A stretch of 11,822 nucleotides of DNA from an uncultured Clostridia bacterium (lineage in GTDB: Bacteria > Bacillota > Clostridia > Christensenellales > Pumilibacteraceae): positions 1 to 11,822 of the forward strand of contig CAKQDN010000042.1 in the NCBI GenBank assembly GCA_934229275.1, in the 5' to 3' direction. Both the position numbers and the translations under genes were made by a program. Below, piece by piece: positions 6,253 to 11,822 of this stretch (its first letter is position 1; the number at the start of each line of letters is the position of its first letter). The notes beneath the pieces were generated by a model. It had not been told where the DNA came from. It ran no database searches and saw nothing but the letters and a program-made list of their open reading frames with translations.

Positions 6253-7101
6253 CTAGTCTTTTATCTCCCAGGTGAAGTTACATTTAAGTATGTAACCCTG
6301 TTTTACGGTGCCTTTCGGGGTTGCGATGGACAAGCCCAAAGACGCCTGCCAGACTCTGATTTTACCTTCGCTGTCATAGCAGATTTCGAAGTCCTGACGA
6401 TAGGACGAACTTATTCCGCCGCTTTCGCTCGAAGGCATTTCCGAATAGTCGGATATTTTAAGCACCAGATTTCCAAGCGAGTCCTTTCCGTACGTAAAGA
6501 TTTTTCTGAACGGGACTTTATCTTTGTCGGGAGACGCCAGGAATTTTTGGTTCGTCGCTTCCATATTGTCGAGAATTTCGTCAAAAATCATGACGATTTT
6601 CACATCCATTTGCGCAAACGGTATATATTCGTTTTTAATGAGTACATTTCTCAAATCCGTACCGCGAATTTCAACCGTATGATTAGGATCGGAAGTGTTT
6701 CCGTTTTCGACGAACGTATCGGTCGTTGCGATAAAAGTACTATACTTATCGAGAATAGACTGGAGTTGGTTTTCGCTCGGACTTAAATTCGGGTTGGTAA
6801 CCAACGAAAGATTAGGATGCTTGGAAATAAACAAGCCCTGTTCGGTTTTCTGTGTGGCGTAAGTTTTTACCTTGGAAGCAGCAACGATTTTTTTCGCTTC
6901 GCTTAAAGATATTTCGCCAACCGAGTATTCTCTCAGATATTTGCCGTTATAGCCGTACTCGCCGAAGACTTTCGACGTCGGGGTCGGGGTGGCATTGGGA
7001 TCCACCGTAGTGGTTCCGTTTGCCGGTTTATTACAGCCGCCGATCAGCAGGCACGGCAAAATCAAAAATATAACGCATAATTTCAAAATTTTCTGTTTCA
7101 T
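6253..7101 (-). CDS. Predicted lipoprotein
   Basis: 282 aa. It has a typical lipoprotein signal: a basic start (MKQKILK), a hydrophobic core, and the lipobox L-I-G-G-C with Cys23 as the lipidation site. A Thr/Pro/Asn-rich spacer (about 27-44) follows, then a globular domain to the end. The mature part should sit on the outer face of the cytoplasmic membrane. I do not recognise the globular domain. It has no catalytic motif I can name. The start is ATG at 7101, with GAGGAG about 10 nt ahead; an in-frame ATG at 7119 overlaps that site and is rejected. The gene lies in the operon after the two micro-ORFs and before the 470-aa gene, so it may be the outward-facing part of the same system. Confidence 0.88.
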   Translation of the reverse strand: MKQKILKLCVIFLILPCLLIGGCNKPANGTTTVDPNATPTPTSKVFGEYGYNGKYLREYSVGEISLSEAKKIVAASKVKTYATQKTEQGLFISKHPNLSLVTNPNLSPSENQLQSILDKYSTFIATTDTFVENGNTSDPNHTVEIRGTDLRNVLIKNEYIPFAQMDVKIVMIFDEILDNMEATNQKFLASPDKDKVPFRKIFTYGKDSLGNLVLKISDYSEMPSSESGGISSSYRQDFEICYDSEGKIRVWQASLGLSIATPKGTVKQGYILKCNFTWEIKD

Positions 7102-7222
7102 AAAATAAATACTCCTCATAATTGATTCTCTTAACGCACGCTTATTTAGTTTTAGTCGCGCGTTTTTCCGATGTTTGTTAAAATTCTTTTTCGTTTTTTG
7201 GCAATCCGAGCATTTGCGCCTG

Positions 7223-7282
7223 CTATCCGGTTGATGCCGATATGTCGATTATTCCCGATATCGACACGCCTATGTTTTTCAT
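7223..7282 (-). CDS. Micro-ORF, 19-aa peptide
   Basis: MKNIGVSISGIIDISASTG, ATG at 7282, TAG at 7225-7223. It is preceded by AGGAGGTG about 6 nt upstream, one of the best ribosome binding sites in the window, which is the main reason to believe it is translated. It starts 19 nt after the 37-aa gene ends. After the TAG the frame continues for 14 codons, QAQMLGLPKNEKEF, to a TAA at 7180-7178, so this could be the front of a 34-codon peptide interrupted by a nonsense change, or a readthrough product. Nothing similar is recognised. It could also be a leader peptide for the lipoprotein gene. Confidence 0.5.
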   Translation of the reverse strand: MKNIGVSISGIIDISASTG

Positions 7283-7301
7283 AAATACACCTCCTCTTTA
7301 G

Positions 7302-7415
7302 TTAAACTCCTTTAATACCGGCAATAAGCGCCTCGAACCAGCCGAATTTACACGCGCAGTATCCGAGCGCGATTAAGCCGAGAATTACCACAATTTTTCC
7401 TATTACTTTGAACAT
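7302..7415 (-). CDS. Small single-pass membrane protein, 37 aa
   Basis: It starts MFKVIGKIVVILGLIALGY and ends K-G-V. A hydrophobic helix spans about 4-22 and ends in C20-A-C22; a short amphipathic helix (W26-F-E-A-L-I-A-G-I) follows. The ribosome binding site AAGGAGGT with 7-nt spacing is the strongest in the window, and the stop (TAA at 7304-7302) is followed at once by the site of the next micro-ORF. It lies 74 nt after the large repeat-containing membrane protein gene and probably belongs to the same operon. Options are a regulator or subunit of that membrane protein, or a small toxin-like membrane peptide. No family is recognised. Confidence 0.7.
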   Translation of the reverse strand: MFKVIGKIVVILGLIALGYCACKFGWFEALIAGIKGV

Positions 7416-7489
7416 ACTTTTTACCTCCTTTTCGTGTTACAATACAATTTTACGACAATTTGTTACATTATTGCTGTAACTTTGTTTTT

Positions 7490-8788
7490 TTACCAAACAA
7501 AAGCAAAAACGACGGTTGCGATAGCAAGCACACATACGATTGCGGCAATCGTTAAACATACATACTTGTTTTTATTTTTATCGAGTGCCTGCGAAAGCGT
7601 TGATGCGCCCGCAAAAACCAACGACGCGCTTACCCAACAGCAAACCACGCGGTAGTTTTCCATGAAAATGCACCACAGCACGAAGTTTGCGATTGCAAGC
7701 ACCGAGTAGTAAATAGTTTCTAATACAATGCGTTTTTCTTTCAGCGGATCTGCCGCCGCGTGTTCGACACAACGTCTGTATTGCTCGACAATATAGTATT
7801 TACGTTGCCCCTCAGTTTCGCAATAATCGCAATATAAGTCCGAATGACGTTTATAGAGTGCAACGGCGTTACGTTTATCCTGTTCGGTTTCGCTGCGTTT
7901 GTAGTGTTCGAGAAAACGTCTGTACAGTTCGGCAAGGTAATCTCTGTCTTTGGCTTTGCTACGTCTGTATTGTTCGGCAAAGTGTCTGTATTGTTCGGTA
8001 ATAATACGCTTACTCTCTTCGGTTTCTTTAACACTGTATTGTTCGGTGAGCAGTCTGTATTGTTCGATATCTTCCTCGATATCATAGCGAAATTCGAAAA
8101 CGATAAGATTCAGTATCCTATAAATAACCGCCGCAATAAAAACCGAAACTATGCCCACGACCCACTGATAACCTCGCCAGGAGAAAAATCGCGAGAAATA
8201 TACGAGTCCAAAGATCAGCGCCGAACAAATCGCCCCGTGCAGGATTATTTTCAGGCAGACTTTCAGAATATAGCCCAGCCTTTTAAAAAACGCCGAACAC
8301 TTTTCCTTAAAACTTTTTTCGGGCTTTGCCGCACTGTCGGGCTCGACTTTCGGAACGAGATCTTTGCGCTTTATTTTTGACTTTTTCGGTTCGGGCTCGG
8401 ACTTTGTTTCGTCCGCTTTCTTCTTTTCGCGCTTTGCTTTCTCCTTCTTTTCGATCTTTGCTTTCGGCGCCGCAATTTCGCGACTTTTTTTGCCGCCGCA
8501 CGCCTCTATCATAAGATCGATAAGCCCGACGAACATGCTTTCGGTAAGCAAATCGCTCACTTCCGTATAGCGTGCGCGCAGCGATTCGATATTTTTGAGC
8601 GACAACTCTATACGCTTATCGCTCCCGAACAGCCGTTTGGTCACATTAAAGAAAAGCGACAGTTTCTTTTTGTCATCGTACGAGTCGCCGATAAGGTCGG
8701 ACATTTGCGAGTACATGAGAAACGGAGTTTTCGTCTTATCCGAACGGTGCGATTCAGCCGTCGTTTTCAATGCCGATTTAAAGTCCAT
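7490..8788 (-). CDS. Multi-pass membrane protein with Lys-rich linker and EQYR tandem repeats
   Basis: 432 aa, no recognised family. Order of parts: a helical N-terminal domain (1-98); a highly charged Lys/Glu linker (about 99-165); membrane helices at about 176-198 and 208-232; a hydrophilic repeat region (about 236-352); and three more membrane helices at about 356-376, 380-397 and 408-431. The basic linker suggests that the N-terminus is cytoplasmic, which puts the repeats in the cytoplasm too. The repeats start at residues 242, 265, 287, 310 and 335 and follow [E/A]-x-Y-[R/K]-x3-[E/D]-x-[Y/H]. The start is ATG at 8788, one base after the PP2C stop, so its translation should be coupled to the phosphatase. 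It is plausibly the membrane component or substrate of the vWA/PP2C/kinase group. That role is inferred from position alone. Confidence 0.85.
   Translation of the reverse strand: MDFKSALKTTAESHRSDKTKTPFLMYSQMSDLIGDSYDDKKKLSLFFNVTKRLFGSDKRIELSLKNIESLRARYTEVSDLLTESMFVGLIDLMIEACGGKKSREIAAPKAKIEKKEKAKREKKKADETKSEPEPKKSKIKRKDLVPKVEPDSAAKPEKSFKEKCSAFFKRLGYILKVCLKIILHGAICSALIFGLVYFSRFFSWRGYQWVVGIVSVFIAAVIYRILNLIVFEFRYDIEEDIEQYRLLTEQYSVKETEESKRIITEQYRHFAEQYRRSKAKDRDYLAELYRRFLEHYKRSETEQDKRNAVALYKRHSDLYCDYCETEGQRKYYIVEQYRRCVEHAAADPLKEKRIVLETIYYSVLAIANFVLWCIFMENYRVVCCWVSASLVFAGASTLSQALDKNKNKYVCLTIAAIVCVLAIATVVFAFVW
7757..8065 (-). repeat. Five tandem coding repeats of 22-25 codons
   Basis: They encode residues 242-344 of the membrane protein. 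They are also visible in DNA: variants of TCTGTATTGTTCG (plus-strand reading) recur about every 70 bp and also inside units, because each unit carries two related Tyr motifs. The DNA-level likeness points to fairly recent internal duplication. Confidence 0.85.
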
Positions 8789-8789
8789 T

Positions 8790-9617
8790 TCACCGTCCCC
8801 GATAGTACTTCGGTTTTATGTCCGGGCAAAGCGCGATACCGACGGAAACGTCGTCACCGATGCCGATTCTCTCGCCCATTTCGGATATGAACACGCTTAC
8901 TTCTTCCCCTTTTTCATTTAGTATTTTATCCACGATCGGCAACACCAGCGCTTTTGCGAAATTATCCAGCGAACGATACGGATTGATAAGTCCGTCCGTA
9001 AACACGATTACGCCGTCCACGGCGCTCAGGTCGATTATTTTAACCGACAAATGCTCGAAAGCGTCGGTCTGACACATGGAATTGGTTAAATTCGCAACGT
9101 TTTCATCCGAGTCGTCGGTAAAAACGGGAAAAACTTCACCGCGCCTGAAAACGAAACATCCGCCGTCGCCCAAAGACGCGCAAACCAATTTACCGGCGAA
9201 TATCATCGCGCCGTTAAGCGTGGTTCCGTAAGCCACCTGAGGATCGTTTTTCAGCCTGAACGCTTTTTCCTCGGGAAGAGCGGACAGTTCGCGTTTAGTA
9301 AGCGGTTTTTCGGACAGATTGCGTTCGACGAGCGCATTCCACGCGCAGAGAATTTCGAGCCGAAGTTTCTTTTCGACCTCTTCGCGGCTCGCACGGTTAA
9401 AAAGCGGCTTTTCGATGCTTTTGAACACGCTTATAACCGCGTCGGAAGCGAATTTGCTGCCACGGTCGCTGCGGACGTAGATTTCTCCGCCGTGACCGTC
9501 GCAGGCGGTGACTATCGTTCGCTCGTCGTCGTGATAGCCGGCGGAAAAGTCCTGACAGGGTTTGCCTGCTTTAACGTGGCTGTAACCTATTGAAGTTTTA
9601 GTAAAAAACCTTACCAT
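8790..9617 (-). CDS. PP2C-type serine/threonine protein phosphatase
   Basis: 275 aa, one PP2C (PPM) domain, no membrane segment. It removes phosphate from Ser/Thr residues using two metal ions. Motifs in order: C21-Q-D23 near the N-terminus, A-C-D40-G-H-G-G44 (metal-binding Asp), Y130-G-T-T133, L-G-D151-G, F-T-D208-G, and G-I-G-D255-D256-V-S. All metal-binding aspartates expected for activity are present. This subfamily typically accompanies TerY-type vWA proteins and protein kinases. The ATG at 9617 overlaps the end of the upstream vWA gene by 7 nt (ATGGTAA), and the stop is 1 nt from the next start, so the gene is translationally coupled on both sides. In the TerY-P scheme it would reverse the kinase's action. 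The exact target here is unknown. Confidence 0.95.
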   Translation of the reverse strand: MVRFFTKTSIGYSHVKAGKPCQDFSAGYHDDERTIVTACDGHGGEIYVRSDRGSKFASDAVISVFKSIEKPLFNRASREEVEKKLRLEILCAWNALVERNLSEKPLTKRELSALPEEKAFRLKNDPQVAYGTTLNGAMIFAGKLVCASLGDGGCFVFRRGEVFPVFTDDSDENVANLTNSMCQTDAFEHLSVKIIDLSAVDGVIVFTDGLINPYRSLDNFAKALVLPIVDKILNEKGEEVSVFISEMGERIGIGDDVSVGIALCPDIKPKYYRGR

Positions 9618-10345
9618 TCCCAGTCGTCGACCTCCGCAATAGCCTGCTGCACCTGCTGTTTAACCTCTTCCGTTACCGAGGCGTTTTTCTCGGCGTGAAT
9701 ACTCGTAGAAGTCGATTTTACTTTCGAAGCGGTTAAAACTATAATCTTGATTATGCGATCCAGAAGTCGCGAATCGTAGCACTCGATGACGTCGCCGTTG
9801 CCCGAAACGAAGTCGGTGAGGCATTTTACGGTGCGTTTGTCGTTGAGTTCGATCGCTATTCCGTATTTGAGCGCGACTTTGAACCACGCCAACTTTTTAA
9901 GCGCGGAAAGTTCGTCGCTCATATTGTCGTTCGTCGGGTGTCCGTCGGTCATGAGCAGGATAATGGGCGCAACTCCGCCGTAGTCGGGCATGATTCCGCC
10001 TTTCGATTCCTTTTTGAGAATTTCGGCGAGTTTTTTATAGGCGATGTGAAGATTACTCCATCCGCCCGCCTTTATATCGCGGAATTCGAATTGTTCGACA
10101 GGCTTACATCTGTCGCCGTTGAGGAAAAACGCGTCGGTGGAATAGGTTATGACCGTGACGTAAAAATCGACGTTGGTGTTTTCGCTCTGCATTTCGGTGA
10201 GGTACTTCTTTATGTCGCGGATCGCGCTGTTGACCTGCGCTATTCTCTCTCCGCGCATGCTCGTCGAGCAATCCACGACGATAACGACGTTAAGCCGCTG
10301 CTTTGCGATTCTGTCGGCGATCGCCACACCGGTACTACCACTCAA
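9611..10345 (-). CDS. TerY-type vWA domain protein (second copy)
   Basis: 244 aa, nearly all one von Willebrand A domain. MIDAS metal site: D25-C-S27-T-S29 (DxSxS), Ser97 where the family and the upstream paralogue have Thr, and Asp134 in LLMTDGHPTND. The tail carries T-A-S-K-V-K-S-T-S-T-S and ends D-D-W-E-W. vWA proteins of this kind are cytoplasmic metal-dependent protein-binding modules. The start is TTG at 10345, with GAGGTG 7 nt ahead; it overlaps the upstream vWA gene by 11 nt. The end overlaps the PP2C start by 7 nt. It has the same length and layout as the upstream copy but is clearly diverged, so this is an old duplication kept for distinct partners. Closest described context: the TerY phosphorylation triad. 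Confidence 0.93.
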   Translation of the reverse strand: MSGSTGVAIADRIAKQRLNVVIVVDCSTSMRGERIAQVNSAIRDIKKYLTEMQSENTNVDFYVTVITYSTDAFFLNGDRCKPVEQFEFRDIKAGGWSNLHIAYKKLAEILKKESKGGIMPDYGGVAPIILLMTDGHPTNDNMSDELSALKKLAWFKVALKYGIAIELNDKRTVKCLTDFVSGNGDVIECYDSRLLDRIIKIIVLTASKVKSTSTSIHAEKNASVTEEVKQQVQQAIAEVDDWEW

Positions 10346-11069
10346 TGTCGTTCACCTCTTCGAGTTTGTCGGCGATCTGCTCCTGCGCCATATGGTTGTT
10401 GTCAACGACCGCTCCGGCAACTCCGCCGCCGTTTGTGGACGCGCTGTTGGACTTGACTTTGGACGCCGTGACGGCAATGACCTTGATGACTTTACGAAGC
10501 GCCTCCGCCGTGTACACTTTAAGCACGGTTTCGGGATTGCCGGTGAATTTTCGAAGCACGTCCATCGCCTCGTCGGTGTCGATTCCGATCGCCAGAGCGT
10601 ATTTCAGCGCGACGCGGTACCAACCCTTCTTTTTAAGGTCGTCGAGATGTTTTTCCCAGTCGTAACTGGTCGGAAGTCCGTCGGTCATTAAAATGATAAT
10701 GGGCGCGATTCCGCCGAGGTCGGGCATCTGACCGCCCTTTTCCTTCTTGCAAAGCCACTTCGAAAGAGCGTCGTAGGCTTCGGAAAGATTGGTTCCTCCG
10801 TCGGTGGACAAGTCCTTCCACTTAAAGTCGCTTACGTCTTTCGGTTCGGAATATATCCACTCGGCTTTTTCGCTGAATTTAAGCGCGGAAATTTTGATTA
10901 CCGCGTCGGACGTATCCTCCTGAATTTCGGGCATTATGCTCATAACGTCGCGTATGGCGTTATTGACCGCTCCGATTTTTTCGCCCTCCATCGATCCCGA
11001 ATTGTCGATTACGAACAACAAATTCAGTTCCTGACGGGCTATGCCGTCGCCTAACGTTCTGTCTTTCAT
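10335..11069 (-). CDS. TerY-type vWA domain protein (first copy)
   Basis: 244 aa, one vWA domain with a complete MIDAS site: D22-N-S24-G-S26, Thr93 in DGGTNLSEAY, and Asp130 in ILMTDGLPT. The tail has T-A-S-K-V-K-S-N-S-A-S, a Gly-rich stretch at about 214-219, and ends N-D-I-E-W, like its paralogue. No signal peptide or membrane helix, so it is cytoplasmic. The start is ATG at 11069, with GGAGG about 9 nt ahead; it overlaps the upstream stop as ATGA. In TerY-P systems such a protein works with a kinase and a PP2C phosphatase; the Ser-rich tail after the vWA fold is a plausible phosphorylation site, which is inference. Confidence 0.94.
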   Translation of the reverse strand: MKDRTLGDGIARQELNLLFVIDNSGSMEGEKIGAVNNAIRDVMSIMPEIQEDTSDAVIKISALKFSEKAEWIYSEPKDVSDFKWKDLSTDGGTNLSEAYDALSKWLCKKEKGGQMPDLGGIAPIIILMTDGLPTSYDWEKHLDDLKKKGWYRVALKYALAIGIDTDEAMDVLRKFTGNPETVLKVYTAEALRKVIKVIAVTASKVKSNSASTNGGGVAGAVVDNNHMAQEQIADKLEEVNDIEW

Positions 11070-11641
11070 TTACTTAATCCTCCGTTTTCTATTTCTTTTT
11101 TGATTTTTTCCACGACGCCGTCCTTTTCCGTAAGCGCCTTGACTATGCCGTCAATATTGCGGGATACGCTGCGACCGCACCTCGGATACATTTTGGACAG
11201 CGATATGACCGGCTGAAAATCCGGTTCGACGTACTTTTCGCCCTCTTCTTCCGCTTGCTGACGCTGACTTTCTTTAATCAACTCGATATCTTCTTCGCCG
11301 TAGTAATCCAGAACGTCAAAAGCACAATTTTCAAGTTCGTGCTTATATTTCTCCGCAATTGCCCTGACATCCGCCTCCGTCAACCCGTTTAACGGAAATT
11401 CTATGCTGTAACAGAGGTCGGGACCGCACTCGCTGTCCGTTTCGAGATAATCCAGATCCATTAACACTTCATATCCGTTTATATTTACTTTGATTCCGTA
11501 TGCCGGACCGCAAAAAGATTCGGTATAATAAAAGGTCGGCTCGTATCCGAGTTTATAAAAACCTTTCAGATATTCGTTGGTCAGTTTTTCACATTCCCGA
11601 AAGTTCTCTTTACAGTCTTCGTATTCTTTTTTCCAAATCAT
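11066..11641 (-). CDS. Hypothetical acidic 191-aa protein of the vWA/PP2C operon
   Basis: 191 aa, rich in Glu, Tyr and Cys, with no membrane helix. The N-terminal part (about 1-85) reads as alternating helix and strand, including Y-G-I-K-V-N-I-N-G-Y-E-V-L-M-D-L (48-63). A helix-rich middle section follows, then a Glu/Gln-rich linker (about 127-137) and a Lys/Glu-rich C-terminal helix. I do not recognise a family. The start is ATG at 11641, with AGGAG 7 nt ahead; both ends overlap neighbours as ATGA, so it is translated together with the gene cut by the window edge and with the first vWA gene. Such coupling suggests a stable partner of the kinase or vWA protein. That is inferred from position. 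Confidence 0.85.
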   Translation of the reverse strand: MIWKKEYEDCKENFRECEKLTNEYLKGFYKLGYEPTFYYTESFCGPAYGIKVNINGYEVLMDLDYLETDSECGPDLCYSIEFPLNGLTEADVRAIAEKYKHELENCAFDVLDYYGEEDIELIKESQRQQAEEEGEKYVEPDFQPVISLSKMYPRCGRSVSRNIDGIVKALTEKDGVVEKIKKEIENGGLSK

Positions 11642-11822
11642 TTTATTTCTCCTACAGTATTTTCGTCGAATTTTATTTTCAGGTTGCGGATTATCGGCAC
11701 GACGCCGTCGCCCGCAATCGTTTTAACGTTTCCGCTCGCGTCTTTAATCTCGACGTCTGCTCCGAGCGCGAGTTTTATTCCCCATAGCGAGGGATTTTTC
11801 CTGTTGGTGACCACTTTTCCTT
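11638..11822 (-). CDS. C-terminal fragment of a signalling protein, probably a Ser/Thr kinase (runs off the window)
   Basis: The last 60 codons and stop of a gene that begins beyond the window. It is open from the edge to a TGA that overlaps the next ATG (ATGA). It includes N-R-K-N-P-S-L-W-G-I-K, then a short D-G-V-V-P-I-I turn and the strand L-K-I-K-F. From memory, tails of the form 'T-N-K-x-N-P-x-x-W-G-[ILR]-x-N-L ... P-G-x-x-x-P-[IL] ... [ILV]-x-F' are common at the C-terminus of clostridial protein kinases and FHA-like proteins that sit beside vWA and PP2C genes. No kinase motif is inside the window, so the kinase identity rests on the tail and on the neighbours. It would supply the missing third part of a TerY-P triad. 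Confidence 0.6.
   Translation of the reverse strand, partial: GKVVTNRKNPSLWGIKLALGADVEIKDASGNVKTIAGDGVVPIIRNLKIKFDENTVGEIK

Noticed and set aside
7757..8065. CRISPR-like regular repeats
   Set aside because: The repeats are in frame, imperfect and part of a continuous coding sequence with no unique spacers.
7844..8380. Plus-strand ORF of 178 codons with VLFG-type repeats
   Set aside because: Antisense shadow of the EQYR repeat region of the membrane protein; no ribosome binding site.
9938..10691. Plus-strand ORFs of about 170 codons opposite the vWA genes
   Set aside because: Antisense to two clear vWA proteins with intact motifs; shadows caused by codon bias.
1..11822. tRNA gene as integration target
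   Set aside because: No cloverleaf or conserved tRNA boxes were seen on reading either strand near the integrase; the target may lie outside the window.

Overview
The window reads as an accessory island of a Bacillota (Firmicutes) chromosome, most likely a member of the Clostridia. The reasons are the strong AGGAGG-type ribosome binding sites on most genes, clear sigma-A promoters (TTGACA-17-TACAAT and TGGACA-17-TATAAT), a Gram-positive-style lipoprotein, a Tn916/phage-type tyrosine integrase, and protein families common in gut clostridia. I cannot name the species. Every convincing gene is on the minus strand, so transcription runs from high to low coordinates.

Right part (11822 to 4646): one tightly packed operon. 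It opens with the C-terminal end of a gene cut by the window edge; the tail resembles those of clostridial Ser/Thr kinase or FHA-type signalling proteins. It continues with an unrecognised acidic 191-aa protein, two TerY-type von Willebrand A (vWA) proteins of identical length, a PP2C-type Ser/Thr phosphatase, and a five-helix membrane protein with a Lys-rich linker and five EQYR-type repeats. Then come two micro-ORFs (37 and 19 aa) with near-consensus ribosome binding sites, a lipoprotein, and an unrecognised 470-aa protein. The first six genes overlap or abut by 1-11 nt, which implies translational coupling. An intrinsic terminator overlaps the last stop codon. vWA plus PP2C plus a presumed kinase is the core of the TerY phosphorylation triad (TerY-P), a family linked in the literature to stress response and phage resistance. 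The membrane, lipoprotein and microprotein half looks like an envelope module attached to that core and is the best candidate for something undescribed.

Middle part (4645 to 2713): a well-formed promoter drives a 232-aa protein with an alpha-helical, possibly HEPN-like N-terminus, a 60-residue Asn-rich prion-like tract and a C-terminal membrane anchor. A WYL-domain transcriptional regulator follows. WYL regulators often control defence and mobile-element genes.

Left part (2712 to 1): about 460 bp with no supported gene, then an intact tyrosine integrase. Beyond it, an AT-richer segment holds a small ORF whose upstream in-frame sequence looks like a truncated excisionase-type HTH, a 76-aa CxxC protein, and a 159-aa protein with two zinc ribbons followed by a GLUG-like tail. 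No tRNA, rRNA, CRISPR array or transposase was seen, and the island's attachment sites could not be assigned.
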